Origin: Buttiauxella warmboldiae
Lineage (GTDB): Bacteria > Pseudomonadota > Gammaproteobacteria > Enterobacterales > Enterobacteriaceae
Reading direction: 5' to 3'
DNA length: 64,000 bases
Assembly (NCBI RefSeq): GCF_003818135.1
Contig: NZ_RPOH01000016.1
Location: 1-64,000, forward strand
Shown here: in pieces, positions 12,701 through 21,864 of the stretch
Numbering within the stretch: position 1 is the stretch's first letter
Layout of the letters: every line of letters begins with the position of its first letter
Position numbers and translations under genes: made by a program
The notes under the pieces: generated by a model
The model's input: only the letters and a program-made list of their open reading frames with translations
Told to the model about the DNA's origin: nothing
Databases searched by the model: none

Positions 12701-13276
12701 TATGTCGATAATGTCTTACAGTACGGCTACCACTCGGTTGATTTGAAAAACATGAGCGATCGTGAGACTTACCATCCTGATGGCAACTCCTTTGTGGCGT
12801 CCGTTGAGGTGGGTAAGCCGTGGCAATTAGGCGACAGCAGCTGGCTGATAGAGCCGCAGGCGCAACTTATCTATCAATACAGCGATTTTGACGATGTCAC
12901 GCTGACCGAACGGGCAAAAACCAAAGTTCTGGTGGAGGCTGATGGGGCGGTTATCGGCCGTCTTGGCGTGCGCCTGGCGGCAGATTACGATACCGATTAC
13001 GGTAAAGTGAAACCCTATGCCCGGGTTAACTATTGGCAGGAGCTGTCGGATGGCCAGGATAGCGTGACGTATCGAAATGCGGCCAATAGCGCGGGAACGA
13101 CGAAAATCAATGCTAACCAGCACTTCCAGACTACCGAAGCTGCGGTGGGGGCGACATGGGCCGTGACTACGGAGGTGCAGACCTATACCGAAGTGGCGAA
13201 AACCTGGGATAACGGTGGCGATACTCAAGTGGATTCTGATATTTCCGCATCGGTCGGTATAAAAATTCGCTTCTGA
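3797..13276 (+). CDS. Giant autotransporter adhesin (type Va secretion)
   Basis: 3159 residues. The start at 3797 was chosen because it begins MNNIYRLVW, the extended signal peptide signature of large autotransporters; the signal runs to about residue 56 (ASAAVA-DD). The passenger (about 57-2870) is rich in Gly, Asn, Thr and Ser, has repeating NNG/NSG strands and appears free of cysteine. It has RTX-like motifs at about 1275-1332 and seven PATR-type repeats such as LLGDNTYTG and [10 protein letters not shown] from about residue 1470 to 2660. A linker ([11 protein letters not shown]) leads into a beta-barrel of about 280 residues (2878-3159) ending in KIRF. Predicted surface adhesin or biofilm factor; ligand unknown. 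It lies between copA and cueR, where K-12 carries unrelated genes, suggesting acquisition. No close named relative recognised. Confidence 0.93.
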   Translation: MNNIYRLVWSHVANGYIAVAEISRVGKKGGKAGAGRKKLLAATMVLAGSYASAAVADDVQWSAAYPGYGFSPPFDTVHETGYAFSIDSLGGQNHYAAGTTLNVSGPIPTIDPGSNGINTGVTVLNALPGGSGSDPGRIISINATDSRGTSTAITEANIAQYSYSPAPATPQENKELNVEVPGLDGSYQVISIYDSSTFIPAVDVQVSNMILPVFDPTSTHIYNNFGIASVAAIGGQANINVGSSDPNAAIASAANTIDLLTKNSILARADGSASATSSTSWLSDNYIHFRPAIVLSSDTQSITAQSSKYNFTITLPHYEQIGRRVFLLGNKSFTINSSSDIAEVNDFLTGKGAYDGKPQIQYWLTAGATVNGEVIDSSVEAQNTYDAIITGMLAQEENTSIKLTYHVWNDKGAHNNNATVGTGNLNVIYATGANASGLVTADGSLAVDGASAVMRADNNGLITNNGSINAWRSSASSPTSVGMLTANARAINNGTLNAGLFIEKDGSNKSVSNAGSVGMEGSGNSTLSNNGHINVAITDTTTNNARGISASGTTAVTNAANATIAVVDNSKNTAGKAGGYGVYLQDSATFTNDGNIYLGVKPVFDTTAPTPVPMTGGDLSAGIHTQSSGVVNNSGTITLEENTRNAAGISVQGATGEVTNSGTINVLGKLTNGSAAANYGLNVADNSGPVTHSGIINVDGDNNIAINVLAQKAGATVSTTAGSAITVGAAGDTGGSDGQPYTYRNYAVYAEGLNTRHAQVNLNSTIRLLSAGAIGVHARGDALIDINAASTLTFENTQQIGYYAWGNKAQINLRNANINDNGRTGSILFAVDNGASFAGASGAAAAYQLTVAGENSTGIIANGLDDKNNADASDDILTSLDTGTAKIFVNGEGAVGVKVTGGALGTITDGGIVLGHDNTTAVVVDGRNYTITGSKETDNQHVTNVTSNASITSGTSQSGITGYDVSYQGVLNLNGAGISLSGTDSTGIRLHDNGTAFVSAPVSVAGTNNIGVDIQNNGVLTNNNTISVSGATGSGNVGLRVGGAGAVVNRLGTVNATGGLAAVQLTGTGANLTVNGTGNHITASGGADGVRMDSGATSFTATNTVIDISDSGAGINNNADTSNINLNGVTINASNGPAIRTAVTFSAAGAGNTLNVSGNGQGFAFMNANGDPTTGNLTIDNGYTINGNGAGSVGILARTTDNVTSGATINMAAGAGSAIVATDGVAGASRTITNTGNITNLGAGAPVIDASGSGNTTVNNSGSLLAADATAQAILTGNGNDVVALSGAGADTRGEIVLGSGNDQFSWTAGAYTGGVTFTGGDGNDSATLGDVSLANVTHILSEGGTNNTLTLNGTHQGTAPALLGSFTADDLVKGTNIGTGWSTLTLDGDATDARIVDDLTLAGVQAININNGATLRSGDSASTPGDATLHHYNISTSGATSLLSFDGAGDQIYSGIISGSGGMERIGAGKTTLLGDNTYTGNTWIGAGAELSLGDGGTVGSLSQTTNITDDGILTVNRADEVTLNGVISGSGAFHQVGSGVTRLGGNNSYAGTTDVEQGTLLINGVQSGAGLTTVMSGSTLGGYGTINSDVVFQTGTTLRPGDDSRGNGTGTLTINKNLTLASDTNSKFQLGEVYQAGGALNDLVDVKGNLTLDGALNVALTSGGAFLPGVYRLFNYGGTLVNNIMEIVSLPPNDALDYAIQTNIDKQVNLVLNFVDPSQALQYWDGDTNAKHDNGTIDGGFGHWTKQISGSSNNWTQPGAGNAPWAQDAFAVFQGTANEVRVSNVNGTVVTSGMQFDTNGYVLNADPDHLNSQLNFVATNPPGKYTPDNNYESQGATYADSYFAIRVGAGASGANVNTTINVDLVQDDLTSEQIRLLKTDPGRLILTGNNVITGGVEVWNGILNINNDNALGTTSNSVLLKNGATFQAGADLTTSRLFFVGGMGGGALDVFGHTFTPTGVIGGDGPLVIKDTSANPDNGVLDLGVKNTYLGKTSIIGKNGNGLLTVNADVTGAFGQQDSQISMTNQVRLNFNKSAIGEAHTFAVNNSTLAFNDTAGAGQSTINLTNSGHAEFNGSSQGDTANITVDATSLLALNDSADAGSATVANSGKVLFADNAQGAGAVISNLAGGLVDISAALASTSVGSLSGAGNVVLGAATLVEGALSRNDTISGIISGSGNLVKTGSGTLNLTADNTWTGTANAQQGVLLINGNQAAATGKTTVNSGATLGGAGVLGGSVEVDNGGHLAAGQDLSSVGVLEMGPLTLNQDSQVDFQFGRPYTVGGSLNDLININGDLNLNGKLNITQTPGGSFDVGVYRVFNYTGSLRDNILDIGTAPAAADDLYVQTSIAGQVNLVNRTGAVMRFWDGTGGEIKNNGVINGGDGIWQNNRGNDNWTTDITTPDGRFNTPYSNGSFAVFGGKSGNVTVDTSLGEVAISGAQFTTNGYVIGGDNITTHTADTQIRVGDGSIPGALYTATINSVIDGEGGINKTDFGTLILSGNNQYHGGTWVSGGVLQVSADHNLGAAGTGIGLSGGTLRYGAVFDTARVVTLSDGGGAVDTNGSSVSLLSMVTGSGTFTKLGDGKLTLTQDSTFDGQTVIRNGTLQLGNGGAGGSVTGDIVDDATLAINRSDTLTLNGNISGSGQVLQQGSGTTLLNGQNSWSGITLVERGTLAAASHNSFSRQSTHIVSSGATLDTGGFNQTAGNVYNQGTINLRGGDVGSTLTVNGSYVGDNGTVKIAAQQHSPGVADHLVINGGTASGHTLLDIDVSQLGEPTTGDGILVVEAVNGATTTVQTTKDAFNIGGDVLTAGAWEYQLFAGNQQGAGEDWFLRAGYRPDVPGFDTLAAIIRQADLAVLGTLHQRVGDEQPWQADIPEDREGRFWARYIVKSVDQQHDDPTKSQSSTNYNGMQMGLDLYQDDKWRAGLYTTFMDIDSSINGMTGMSSGAAYNSTFSSYLGGYGTWTDTDGFYVDNVLQYGYHSVDLKNMSDRETYHPDGNSFVASVEVGKPWQLGDSSWLIEPQAQLIYQYSDFDDVTLTERAKTKVLVEADGAVIGRLGVRLAADYDTDYGKVKPYARVNYWQELSDGQDSVTYRNAANSAGTTKINANQHFQTTEAAVGATWAVTTEVQTYTEVAKTWDNGGDTQVDSDISASVGIKIRF
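8405..11540 (+). repeat. Tandem duplicated module inside the autotransporter passenger
   Basis: The stretch from about 8405 to 9720 is re-used, diverged, at about 10340 to 11540. Paired landmarks are [78 protein letters not shown] and LILTGNN/LILSGNN. The offset is about 1.93 kb for most pairs and about 1.83 kb for the last. This is protein-level similarity read by eye; nucleotide identity was not computed. It points to an old internal duplication. Confidence 0.75.
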
Positions 13277-13340
13277 TAAAACCTCTGCACCCAAACGGGG
13301 GCGGGGGTATACTTTCGTAGACGGAAATTCAGGAGGAAAA

Positions 13341-13751
13341 ATGAACATCAGTGATGTGGCGAAAAAAACCGGTTTAACCAGTAAAGCGATCCGTTTTTAC
13401 GAAGAGAAAGGGCTGGTGACCGCGCCATTGCGTTCTGAAAACGGCTATCGCAGCTACACGCAAAAGCATCTGGATGAGCTGACGTTGCTGCGCCAGGCGC
13501 GCCAGGTGGGGTTTAATCTCGAAGAGTGCCGTGAACTGGTTAATCTTTTTAACGATCCCGCTCGCCATAGCGCGGATGTCAAAGCGCGCACCTTGCGCAA
13601 AGTTGCGGATATCGAAAAGTATATTGAAGAGCTTCAGGGGATGCGCCAACGGCTGCTGGCGCTGGCGGACTCTTGCCCTGGCGATGACAGCGCGGATTGC
13701 CCGATTATTAACAATCTTGCGGGCTGCTGCCACCACCAAAAACTGGCTTAA
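13341..13751 (+). CDS. cueR: Copper-responsive MerR-family activator CueR
   Basis: 136 residues, close to E. coli CueR throughout. An N-terminal winged helix-turn-helix ([24 protein letters not shown]) is followed by a long dimerisation helix and the metal loop with Cys112 and Cys120, the pair that binds Cu(I) linearly, and ends in a CCHH tail. It activates copA and, in E. coli, cueO. An AGGAGG site precedes the ATG and a TATACT -10-like hexamer lies at 13308-13313. Its stop codon overlaps that of convergent ybbJ by 4 bp. Only 64 bp separate it from the autotransporter stop codon, with no evident terminator. Confidence 0.96.
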   Translation: MNISDVAKKTGLTSKAIRFYEEKGLVTAPLRSENGYRSYTQKHLDELTLLRQARQVGFNLEECRELVNLFNDPARHSADVKARTLRKVADIEKYIEELQGMRQRLLALADSCPGDDSADCPIINNLAGCCHHQKLA

Positions 13752-14194
13752 ACCGCCTGTATTTTCAAGGTGATGCCTTCGATGGCGGTGACAATCACCT
13801 CGGTGCCCGCCGCTAAATCGCTATCTGCCATCACCGGCCATGAGCTATCCGCCACCCGTACATGGCCGCGCCCATTGACCAGCGCCGTTTCCAGCCGCAA
13901 ACGGCGGCCAACAAGCTGGTGGCCGCGCTGGTTGAGCACGGCGCCGGGTTCCTGCTGCCTGCGCGTTGACAGCCAGCGCCACCACAGAAAAGCAGCAGCC
14001 AGGGTGAGGGCAGCAAAGCATACCCCCTGCCATTCCCACCCCAGCGGCAGCACCCACACCAGCAAACCGGTCAGCACCGCCGCCACGCCGCTCCATAGCA
14101 AATAGCCGCTGGCGCCGAGCATTTCCGCCGCCAGCAGCAGGCCTCCCAGCGTTAGCCAGAAAATATGCGCATGGGTAAACAGCAGGGCTATCAT
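13748..14194 (-). CDS. ybbJ: NfeD-like inner-membrane protein YbbJ
   Basis: 148 residues. The N-terminal half holds hydrophobic helices (about residues 5-30, 33-50 and 57-73). The C-terminal half is a soluble NfeD/OB-fold domain ([17 protein letters not shown]...). NfeD proteins pair with SPFH-domain proteins, and this ORF overlaps the 3' end of qmcA by 4 nt (ATGA), implying translational coupling and a common complex. In E. coli the pair has been linked to membrane stress and protease modulation. 3' end convergent with cueR. Confidence 0.9.
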   Translation of the reverse strand: MIALLFTHAHIFWLTLGGLLLAAEMLGASGYLLWSGVAAVLTGLLVWVLPLGWEWQGVCFAALTLAAAFLWWRWLSTRRQQEPGAVLNQRGHQLVGRRLRLETALVNGRGHVRVADSSWPVMADSDLAAGTEVIVTAIEGITLKIQAV

Positions 14195-15105
14195 TTTTTA
14201 CGCTCGGTACCGCTTTGCGCGATAAGTTCGCTGATTCCGGCAATCGACCCCATCAGGCTGGTGGCATCCAGCGGCATTAACACCACTTTGCTGTTGTTGG
14301 CAGAGCCAATCTGCTGCAGCGCATCGGTATATTTCTGAGCCACAAAGTAGTTCACCGCCTGAATATCCCCTTTGGCGATAGCCTCAGAGACCATTTGTGT
14401 GGCGCGGGCTTCCGCCTCGGCGCTACGTTCACGGGCTTCCGCCTGCAGGAATGCCGACTGGCGTTCGCCCTCTGCTTTCAGGATCTTCGACTGTTTTTCA
14501 CCCTCGGCTTTGACGATCTCCGCCTGGCGAATCCCCTCGGCTTCCAGAATATAGGCGCGCTTGGTGCGTTCGGCTTTCATCTGCGCATTCATCGCATCAA
14601 TCAATTCAGCCGGTGGGCGCACGTCGCGAATTTCGATACGGGTAATTTTAATCCCCCACGGATTGGTGGCTTCATCAACGATATGCAGCAGACGGGTGTT
14701 GATGTTGTCACGCTGGGAGAGCATTTCGTCCAGCTCCATCGAGCCCAGCACGGTGCGGATGTTGGTCATGGTGAGGTTGATAATCGCCAGTTCCAGATTG
14801 CTCACTTCATAGGCCGCGCGCGGGGCGTCGACAACCTGAATAAAGCACACGGCATCAATAGAAACGTTGGCGTTATCTTTGGAGATGACTTCCTGGGATG
14901 GGATATCGAGGACTTGCTCCATCATATTGATTTTGCGGCCAATACGGTCCATAAACGGCACCACAAGGCTCAGTCCTGGCATCAGCGTTTTGGTATAACG
15001 ACCGAATCGCTCTACGGTCCACTGGTAGCCCTGCGGCACGATTTTTACCCCAGCACCTACGATAATCAGTGCGACGAGGATCAGTACGGGAATGATAATT
15101 AGCAT
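14191..15105 (-). CDS. qmcA: SPFH/band-7 membrane protease modulator QmcA
   Basis: 304 residues: one N-terminal membrane anchor (about residues 2-20), a band-7/SPFH domain, then an alanine/glutamate-rich coiled coil ([17 protein letters not shown]... about 190-240) that drives oligomerisation. E. coli QmcA is an inner-membrane assembly related to HflK/HflC that affects FtsH-dependent proteolysis. A strong GGAGG site lies 7 nt before the ATG. First gene of the qmcA-ybbJ pair. Confidence 0.94.
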   Translation of the reverse strand: MLIIIPVLILVALIIVGAGVKIVPQGYQWTVERFGRYTKTLMPGLSLVVPFMDRIGRKINMMEQVLDIPSQEVISKDNANVSIDAVCFIQVVDAPRAAYEVSNLELAIINLTMTNIRTVLGSMELDEMLSQRDNINTRLLHIVDEATNPWGIKITRIEIRDVRPPAELIDAMNAQMKAERTKRAYILEAEGIRQAEIVKAEGEKQSKILKAEGERQSAFLQAEARERSAEAEARATQMVSEAIAKGDIQAVNYFVAQKYTDALQQIGSANNSKVVLMPLDATSLMGSIAGISELIAQSGTERKK

Positions 15106-15192
15106 TAAAAAACCTCCGGGTTGTTTTAATGTCAGTCTACCCCCTAATACAAAAACATTCAGTGACTTCCCTGTCCTGAATCGTGCATTGAC

Positions 15193-16041
15193 TCAATAGA
15201 GTAATGAATACATCTGGCGGCGGTATTTTGATGCCAGCGCATCGCCGGTGCCCAGGGCTGCGAGGATCTCCATCAGCATTTTGCGCACTTGCCCATCGGC
15301 GGCGGCGAGATCTTTTTTCAGATGGCTAAACAGCAGTTCCAGCGCCTCTTCGTTGCGTCCGACCTGATGCAGCTGCAGCGCCAGCTGGCTGGCTAACAAT
15401 GCGTTTTCAGGATCTTGTTCAACCTGCTGTTGCAGCTGCTGAATTTCTGGCGTGTCTGCTGCTTGTTTCAATAAATCTATTTGAGCCACCAGCCCCTGAT
15501 AACGGGTGTCCTGATCCTGTAATGGGATCGTTTTCAGCACCGCCTCAGCCTCTTCGCTGCGGTTGAGCGCAATTTGCACCTCCGCCAGCATCAGGCCAAT
15601 TTCGCTATTCTGATTAGAAATCTGCCACGCATCTTTCAGCAGCGGCAGCGCTTCGGCGTGTTTGCCTTCTTGCATCAACAACATCGCTTCTTGCGCTTTC
15701 AGCTCTTCTTCACGCGGCAGAACCTTTTCCAGCAACGCACGAATCGCTTCTTCTGGCTGCGGCCCCTGGAAACCGTCAACCGGCTGCCCATTCTGGAACA
15801 GATAAACCGTTGGAATGCTGCGCAAACCAAACTGAGAAGCGACCATTTGCTCGGCATCGCAGTCCACTTTGGCAAGCACAAACTGGCCCTGATACTGCGC
15901 GGCAAGTTTATCCAGAACCGGCGTGAGCTGTTCACAATGCTGGCTACGAGCAGACCAGAAATAGAAAAGAACAGGCGTAGTAACAGACTGTTCCAGCACC
16001 TGGTGCATATTCGCTTCGGTAATGTCGATGTTGTAAGACAT
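15193..16041 (-). CDS. cnoX: Chaperedoxin CnoX (YbbN)
   Basis: 282 residues: an N-terminal thioredoxin fold (about 1-110) followed by TPR-like helices. The active site is SQHC (Cys36) rather than CxxC, as in E. coli YbbN, where it lacks ordinary thioredoxin activity. A second cysteine, Cys61 in KVDCDAEQ, matches the position used for mixed disulfides. CnoX protects clients from oxidation, passes them to GroEL and DnaK, and is activated by hypochlorous acid in E. coli. AGGA site 7 nt before the ATG. Confidence 0.95.
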   Translation of the reverse strand: MSYNIDITEANMHQVLEQSVTTPVLFYFWSARSQHCEQLTPVLDKLAAQYQGQFVLAKVDCDAEQMVASQFGLRSIPTVYLFQNGQPVDGFQGPQPEEAIRALLEKVLPREEELKAQEAMLLMQEGKHAEALPLLKDAWQISNQNSEIGLMLAEVQIALNRSEEAEAVLKTIPLQDQDTRYQGLVAQIDLLKQAADTPEIQQLQQQVEQDPENALLASQLALQLHQVGRNEEALELLFSHLKKDLAAADGQVRKMLMEILAALGTGDALASKYRRQMYSLLY

Positions 16042-16098
16042 AAATCAATTCCTTATAAAGATTTGCTTTTACATGGGGGTTGGCGGCAAACGCTTCAA

Positions 16099-16869
16099 CT
16101 AACCACGTAAAATTTTATCTAACATGCGGGCCGGCAACAGGCGGCGCAACCACGTTAAAGCGTGGGCGACCAGCGTTACCGGATAGCGCAATTTAGGCTT
16201 CGGGTTTTCAAAAGCATGGCGCACTTTTTCCACTACCGCTTCCGGGCCAAGCGTAAAGCGTGCGGCGATCCCCGGATTTTCAACCGGCTGGTCGGCTTGC
16301 GTTTGATTGACGTTGTGCGTGAACCGGGTGCGAATCGGGCCTGGCTCAATCAAACTGACTTTAATCCCGCTGTGATGCAGCTCCATGCGCAGCGCGTCAG
16401 ACCAGGCTTCCAGCGCGTATTTACTGGCGGCATAGGCTCCGCGCCCGGGCGTTGCCACCAGGCCCATCACCGAACTGGTCATCACAATGCGCCCTTCACG
16501 GTGCGGCAGCATGGCCGGCAGTAGCAGCATGGTGAGCTGGTGGGTACCAAAAAAGTTAGTTGAAAACTGCTGTTCAAGCTGCTGGCGAGAGATCGACTGC
16601 AACGGGCCATAAACGCCGTATCCGCCATTATTAAACAACCCGTACAGGCGGTTTCCCGTGAGTTCGATAACCTGCGCCGCCGCCGCTTGCACGCTTGCGG
16701 GGGAGTCGAGGTCGAGCAACACGCCGGTAAATCCGGCCTGGTTCATACGCTCGATATCCTCAGGCTTACGGCAGGCGGCCAGAATGCGGTATCCCAGATG
16801 ATGCAGTTCATGAGCGCAGGCAAGGCCAATTCCACTGGAACAACCTGTAATTAAAACTGATTTTTGCAT
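16099..16869 (-). CDS. ybbO: Short-chain dehydrogenase YbbO
   Basis: 256 residues, short-chain dehydrogenase/reductase family. The N-terminal TGCSSGIG motif binds NADP(H), and the catalytic Ser and YxxxK are seen in MTSSVMGL and YAASKYA. The usual NNAG motif reads NNGG here. E. coli YbbO is an NADP(H)-dependent aldehyde reductase-like enzyme with broad substrate range, so the product is probably similar. It lies 28 nt downstream of tesA on the same strand, suggesting cotranscription with this thioesterase. Confidence 0.9.
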   Translation of the reverse strand: MQKSVLITGCSSGIGLACAHELHHLGYRILAACRKPEDIERMNQAGFTGVLLDLDSPASVQAAAAQVIELTGNRLYGLFNNGGYGVYGPLQSISRQQLEQQFSTNFFGTHQLTMLLLPAMLPHREGRIVMTSSVMGLVATPGRGAYAASKYALEAWSDALRMELHHSGIKVSLIEPGPIRTRFTHNVNQTQADQPVENPGIAARFTLGPEAVVEKVRHAFENPKPKLRYPVTLVAHALTWLRRLLPARMLDKILRG

Positions 16870-16897
16870 AACTTTACCCGATGAACGTCCCGATTGT

Positions 16898-17527
16898 TCA
16901 GGAGTCGTGGTTAACTAAAGGAGCCAGACGGGAAGAGATCCAGTCGGCGATAAACGGCTGGGCATCGCTATTCGGATGGATCCCGTCATCCTGCATCCAT
17001 TGCGGTTTCAGATAGACCTCCTCCATAAAAAATGGCACCAGAGGTATAGCAAACTCGTTGGCAAGCTGCGGGTAAATAGCGCTAAAGGCCTGATTATACC
17101 GACGCCCGTAGTTTGCCGGCAGACGTATTTGCATCAGCAGCGGCTGAGCGTTGGCCGCTTTCACCTCGCTGATTATCTGGCGCAGGCTTTTTTCGATGGC
17201 CTGCGGCTGAAAACCGCGCAGGCCATCGTTGCCGCCCAGTTCGATTAATACCCAGCGAGGCTGATGCTGTTTCAGCAGCGCCGGTAGCCGTGCCAGCCCC
17301 TGCGGCGCGGTATCGCCACTGATACTGGCGTTTACGACTTTAGTATTTTGCTGGTGCCATTTCGCATCCAGCAAGGCAGGCCAGGCCGCCGTTGCTGACA
17401 TTCGGTAACCGGCGCTCAGGCTATCACCCAATATCAACAACGTGTCCGCCTGCGCGGCGCGAAAGGCCATCACAGCCAGAAACAGGAAGGGCAAATGCCA
17501 GCGGAAAACATTGTTGAAGTTCATCAT
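16898..17527 (-). CDS. tesA: Periplasmic thioesterase I / lysophospholipase L1 TesA
   Basis: 209 residues. Start set at 17527 (MMNFNNVFRW...), which matches E. coli TesA; an upstream in-frame ATG would add 10 residues. A signal peptide of about 27 residues ends ...FRAAQA-D. SGNH/GDSL hydrolase blocks are intact: GDSLSAGY (nucleophile Ser), the Gly block (SGDTA), GGNDG, and DGIHPN carrying the catalytic Asp and His. Hydrolyses acyl-CoA and lysophospholipid esters in the periplasm. Its 5' end overlaps divergent ybbA by 33 bp. Confidence 0.96.
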   Translation of the reverse strand: MMNFNNVFRWHLPFLFLAVMAFRAAQADTLLILGDSLSAGYRMSATAAWPALLDAKWHQQNTKVVNASISGDTAPQGLARLPALLKQHQPRWVLIELGGNDGLRGFQPQAIEKSLRQIISEVKAANAQPLLMQIRLPANYGRRYNQAFSAIYPQLANEFAIPLVPFFMEEVYLKPQWMQDDGIHPNSDAQPFIADWISSRLAPLVNHDS

Positions 17528-18181
17528 CTTAGTAAGTCCGTAGGAACGGGTGAGCATCAGCTCTCCATCCTTACCGGAGTTGAGCTGGTTGTCAAACCGG
17601 CGCAGACCATTGCCTTAATCGGCGAATCAGGCTCCGGCAAGTCCACCCTGCTGGCGATCCTCGCAGGCCTTGATGACGGCAGCGCAGGGGAAGTTCACCT
17701 GTGCGGCCAGCCGTTACACAGCATGGATGAAGAAGCGCGTGCGGCGCTGCGGGCGAAAAACGTCGGCTTTGTGTTTCAGTCATTTATGCTGGTTCCCACC
17801 CTTAACGCGCTGGAAAACGTCGAGCTTCCGGCGCTGCTGCGCGGTGAAAACGGCTCATCAAGCCGGGCGCAGGCGAAAGCGTTACTCGAACAGCTTGGCC
17901 TGGGGAAACGCCTGGATCATCTTCCGGCACAGCTTTCGGGGGGTGAACAGCAGCGCGTGGCGCTGGCTCGTGCTTTTAACGGACGCCCGGGCGTGTTATT
18001 TGCTGATGAGCCAACCGGCAACCTTGACCGCCACACCGGTGACCGTATCGCAGATTTACTCTTCTCGCTAAACCGCGATTTCGCCACGACGCTGATTCTG
18101 GTGACGCATGATGAACAGCTCGCCGCGCGCTGTGACCGTCGCCTGCGGCTGCGTGAAGGTCAGCTGTGGGAGGAAGCATGA
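17495..18181 (+). CDS. ybbA: ABC transporter ATPase YbbA
   Basis: 228 residues, LolD/MacB-like ATPase. Walker A GESGSGKS, Q-loop VFQSFML, signature LSGGEQQRVALARA, Walker B VLFADEP and switch VTHD are all present. It pairs with the permease YbbP, whose ATG overlaps the YbbA stop codon (ATGA). The ATPase type suggests a mechanotransmission exporter or lipid-handling system; the substrate is unknown. Coding begins inside the 5' end of tesA on the opposite strand. Confidence 0.94.
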   Translation: MPAENIVEVHHLSKSVGTGEHQLSILTGVELVVKPAQTIALIGESGSGKSTLLAILAGLDDGSAGEVHLCGQPLHSMDEEARAALRAKNVGFVFQSFMLVPTLNALENVELPALLRGENGSSSRAQAKALLEQLGLGKRLDHLPAQLSGGEQQRVALARAFNGRPGVLFADEPTGNLDRHTGDRIADLLFSLNRDFATTLILVTHDEQLAARCDRRLRLREGQLWEEA

Positions 18182-20592
18182 TTGCCCGCTGGTTCTGGCG
18201 CGAATGGCGCTCGCCATCGTTATTGATTGTCTGGCTGGCTCTGAGTCTGGCGGTGGCCTGCGTGCTGGCGCTGGGCAATATCAGCGACCGCATGGAGCAA
18301 GGGCTTAATCAGCAAAGCCGCGACTTTATGGCAGGGGACCGCGCGCTACGCAGCGCGCGCGAAGTGCCGCAGGCGTGGCTGGAACAGGCAAAAAAAGAGG
18401 GGCTTAAAGTCGGCAAACAGCTCACTTTCGCTACCATGACCTTTGCCGGAGATACGCCGCAGCTGGCGTCCGTCAAAGCCGTGGATGAGGTTTACCCGAT
18501 GTACGGCCAGCTCGACACTAACCCGCCGGGTTTGAAGCCCGAACCGGGCAGCGTACTGCTGGCCCCGCGATTAATGGCGCTGCTTAATCTTAAAGTCGGG
18601 GACTCGCTGGAGGTGGGCGACACCACGCTGCGCATTGCGGGGGAGGTGATTCAGGAGCCGGATTCCGGGTTTAACCCATTCCAGATGGCGCCGCGCCTGA
18701 TGATGAACCTGATTGATGTGGAAAAAACCGGTGCGGTGCAGCCGGGAAGCCGCATCGGCTGGCGGTACAAGTTTGGCGGCACGCCACAGCAGCTCGATAA
18801 GTTTGAACAATTTATCCTGCCCCTCCTGAAACCGGAACAGCGCTGGTACGGCCTGGAGCAGGATGATGGCGCGCTTGGCAAATCCCTTGAACGCTCACAG
18901 CAATTTTTGCTGCTTTCCGCACTGCTGACGCTGCTGCTGGCGGTGGCTGCCGTCGCGGTGGCGATGAACCACTACTGCCGCAGCCGTTACGATTTAGTGG
19001 CGATTCTGAAAACCCTCGGGGCCGGGCGTGCCGCGCTGCGCAAACTGATTATCGGCCAGTGGTTGATGGTGCTGGCGCTGGCGGCGATTGCGGGCGGTGC
19101 TGCCGGGTTAGTGTTTGAAGCGGTGCTGATGCGCCTGCTCAAACCCGTGTTACCTGCTGCATTGCCGCCTGCCAGCCTCTGGCCGTGGGTATGGGCTATA
19201 GGTTCTATGGCGGTGATTTCGCTACTGGTAGGATTACGGCCTTACCGTCTGCTGCTGGCAACGCAGCCGCTGCGAGTTTTACGCCGTGATGCGGTAGCCA
19301 ATGTCTGGCCGCTGAAAATTTATCTGCCGTTAGCTGCTGCAGTTGTCATCGCACTGTTGGCCTTGCTGATGGGGGGGAGCACGCTGCTGTGGGCGGTGCT
19401 GGCAGGGAGCGTCGTGCTGGCGGCGTTGTGCGGTATTGTCGGCTGGGGCGTGCTGCGTCTGCTTAAAAAGCTGACGCTGAAAAACCTTGCGCTGCGCCTG
19501 GCGGTGAACCGCTTGCTGCGCCAGCCGTGGGCTACTTTAAGCCAGCTGGCGGCGTTCTCGCTGTCGTTTATGCTGCTGGCGCTGTTGCTGGTCCTGCGGG
19601 GCGATCTGCTCGATCGCTGGCAGCAACAGCTGCCGCCGGAAAGCCCAAACTATTTTCTGCTGAACATTGCCAGCGAACAGGTTCAGCCGGTGAAAGAGTT
19701 TTTAGCCGAACACCAGATTATCCCGGAATCCTTCTATCCGATCGTGCGCGTGCGCATGACGGCGATTAACGGAAAATCAACCGAAGGCAACCCGGACGAA
19801 GCGCTAAACCGCGAACTGAACCTGACGTGGCAAAGCCAGAAGCCGACGTATAACCCGATTCTTGCGGGTAGCTGGCCGCCAAAAGCAGGCGAAGTTTCCA
19901 TGGATGAAGGGGTGGCAAAACGGCTGAAGATCAAGCTCGGGGATACCGTTACCTTTATGGGCGATACCCAGGATTTCTCCGCCAAAGTCTCCAGCCTGCG
20001 CAAAGTTGACTGGGAAAGCCTGCGGCCAAACTTCTACTTTATCTTCCCGCCGGGCGCGCTGGACAACCAGCCGCAAAGCTGGCTGACCAGCTTCCATCTG
20101 GATGGCAAAAACGGCGTGTTAACGCAGTTGAACCGCGAGTTCCCAACGCTCAGCCTGCTGGATATCGGGGCGATTTTACGTCAGGTCGGGCAGGTGCTGG
20201 AGCAGGTGAGCCGTGCGCTGGAAGTAATGGTAGTGCTGGTGACGGCCTGCGGCGTGCTGTTGCTGCTGGCGCAGGTGCAGGTGGGAATGCGCCAGCGTCA
20301 TCAGGAACTTGTCGTATACCGCACGCTGGGCGCCGGGAAACGCCTGCTGCGCACCACATTATGGTGTGAGTTTGCGGTATTAGGCCTGGTTTCCGGGCTG
20401 GTGGCGGCGATTGGCGCTGAAACCGCGCTCGCGCTGCTGCAAACTCAGGTGTTTGATTTCCCATGGGAACCCGACTGGCGACTGTGGATAATCCTGCCGT
20501 TAACCGGCGCGCTGCTGCTTTCTTTATGCGGCGGTTGGCTGGGGATTCGCTTACTGAAAGGTAAAGCGCTATTCCGCCAGTTTGTCGTCTGA
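18178..20592 (+). CDS. ybbP: FtsX-like ABC permease YbbP
   Basis: 804 residues, the same length as E. coli YbbP. The start at 18178 overlaps ybbA by 4 nt; a codon further upstream would add four residues but breaks the match. It has an N-terminal helix, a large periplasmic domain, an FtsX-type helix set (about residues 245-400), further helices (about 400-480), a second periplasmic domain, and a C-terminal three-helix FtsX block (from about 690). This duplicated FtsX layout resembles the LolCE/MacB class. Substrate unknown; perhaps lysophospholipid or thioesterase-related, given its neighbours (inference). Confidence 0.93.
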   Translation: MIARWFWREWRSPSLLIVWLALSLAVACVLALGNISDRMEQGLNQQSRDFMAGDRALRSAREVPQAWLEQAKKEGLKVGKQLTFATMTFAGDTPQLASVKAVDEVYPMYGQLDTNPPGLKPEPGSVLLAPRLMALLNLKVGDSLEVGDTTLRIAGEVIQEPDSGFNPFQMAPRLMMNLIDVEKTGAVQPGSRIGWRYKFGGTPQQLDKFEQFILPLLKPEQRWYGLEQDDGALGKSLERSQQFLLLSALLTLLLAVAAVAVAMNHYCRSRYDLVAILKTLGAGRAALRKLIIGQWLMVLALAAIAGGAAGLVFEAVLMRLLKPVLPAALPPASLWPWVWAIGSMAVISLLVGLRPYRLLLATQPLRVLRRDAVANVWPLKIYLPLAAAVVIALLALLMGGSTLLWAVLAGSVVLAALCGIVGWGVLRLLKKLTLKNLALRLAVNRLLRQPWATLSQLAAFSLSFMLLALLLVLRGDLLDRWQQQLPPESPNYFLLNIASEQVQPVKEFLAEHQIIPESFYPIVRVRMTAINGKSTEGNPDEALNRELNLTWQSQKPTYNPILAGSWPPKAGEVSMDEGVAKRLKIKLGDTVTFMGDTQDFSAKVSSLRKVDWESLRPNFYFIFPPGALDNQPQSWLTSFHLDGKNGVLTQLNREFPTLSLLDIGAILRQVGQVLEQVSRALEVMVVLVTACGVLLLLAQVQVGMRQRHQELVVYRTLGAGKRLLRTTLWCEFAVLGLVSGLVAAIGAETALALLQTQVFDFPWEPDWRLWIILPLTGALLLSLCGGWLGIRLLKGKALFRQFVV

Positions 20593-20599
20593 TAACGAG

Positions 20600-20627
20600 G
20601 GGCTGGTAAGGGATTTAACGCCAGCCC
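20600..20627. terminator. Weak hairpin between ybbP and selU
   Basis: Stem GGGCTGG (20600-20606) with CCAGCCC (20621-20627) and a 14-nt loop lies in the 47-bp gap between two convergent genes. There is no clear U-run on either side, so function as a terminator is uncertain. Confidence 0.35.
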
Positions 20628-20639
20628 GCGGCTATTGCT

Positions 20640-21740
20640 TTACGCGGTACGTTCACGCAGCCAGGCTTCAACCTGGCTGTAGTCGCCACGAAACACAATA
20701 TTTCCCGCTTTTTTGCTGAGCTGATAGCGGTACATCGGGTCGTAATATTCTTCAAGCAGCGGCGCAAGCCACGCCAGATGCCCTTCCACCGAACCGGTTT
20801 TGCGTTGCAGCTCCAGCGCTTTATCCAGATATTGGCTGAACTGGGCAAAACGCTCGATGCCCAGACGGCGACGAATGGCGAACAGGCCGTGATGCAAATA
20901 TTCACCGTAGTTAAGCCATGCCGTCTCTTCATCGTGTAGCGATAAAAACGCTGCGCTCATCTGCTGAAAATATTCGTATTTTAAGCGTTCCAGACGCTGC
21001 TCAAACGGATCTTCAATCACCACAATCGGCGAGCGCAGCATCTGTTCCCTGAAGCATTCCGGGATATGGCGTGAGCCAATCATGCGGCCTTCGTCTTCGA
21101 CCACCCAGGTCACTTCTGCGTCATCGCTTTTTTTAAGCAAGGTGACGGCAAGGTTATTTTCAAAGTTAGCTTGTGAGGGTTGCTCCACAACCGTGCGGCC
21201 AAATGACGAACCTCGGTGGTGCGCCAGCCCTTCAAGATCAACGCCGGTTGGCAGCGTGCGAATCAGGATGGTTTTACCGCCGCCCGTGTTGCCGCTTACC
21301 AGAACCATCGGCCAGCGCGAGCGGGTTTCAATCACGTTCATTGCGTAATGGCGCAATGCTTTATAACCGCCTTCAACCAGCGGATAGTTAACGCCTGCAT
21401 CCCGTAGCCATTGTTGCACCAGGTGCGAACGCATCCCGCCGCGGGCGCAGCACAAATATCCCTGTGGATTCTGGCGGCACGCTTCAAGCCACTTATGCAA
21501 ACGCGCTTCGCGGATTTCGCCCTGCACCAGGCGGTGGCCCAGTTCTATCGCCGCCTGCTGCCCGCGCTGCTTGTAGCAAGTGCCTACGGCGGCACGCTCG
21601 TCATCCGTCATCAGCGGTAAATTCAGCGCGGCAGGCATTGCCCCCTGGCTGAATTCAACCGGAGCACGCACGTCGATCAGCGGGAGATCGGCGCGCAGCA
21701 GATGTAGGTAATCTTGAGTATCAGGACGAGCGTTTTGCAT
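20640..21740 (-). CDS. selU: tRNA 2-selenouridine/geranyl-2-thiouridine synthase SelU
   Basis: 366 residues. Start set at 21740 ([12 protein letters not shown]) with an AAGG site and homology; upstream in-frame codons would run toward purK without support. An N-terminal rhodanese domain has the active-site region [12 protein letters not shown] (cysteine near residue 97) and is followed by a P-loop domain (SGNTGGGKT). SelU replaces sulfur with selenium at wobble uridine 34 of Lys, Glu and Gln tRNAs, via a geranylated intermediate. In E. coli it is flanked by rhs and allantoin genes; here it sits directly between ybbP and purK. Confidence 0.93.
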   Translation of the reverse strand: MQNARPDTQDYLHLLRADLPLIDVRAPVEFSQGAMPAALNLPLMTDDERAAVGTCYKQRGQQAAIELGHRLVQGEIREARLHKWLEACRQNPQGYLCCARGGMRSHLVQQWLRDAGVNYPLVEGGYKALRHYAMNVIETRSRWPMVLVSGNTGGGKTILIRTLPTGVDLEGLAHHRGSSFGRTVVEQPSQANFENNLAVTLLKKSDDAEVTWVVEDEGRMIGSRHIPECFREQMLRSPIVVIEDPFEQRLERLKYEYFQQMSAAFLSLHDEETAWLNYGEYLHHGLFAIRRRLGIERFAQFSQYLDKALELQRKTGSVEGHLAWLAPLLEEYYDPMYRYQLSKKAGNIVFRGDYSQVEAWLRERTA

Positions 21741-21864
21741 AGAAACCTTAAAGCGAGTGAGGCCGAAACGTTGAGGATTGTGCGCTTCAGGGGGCAGAAA
21801 AGAAAGAGGGAATGCGGAAGGAGAGTGGTTGGCGGGTAAGCGTAATCGCCACCCGCCGCTGTCA

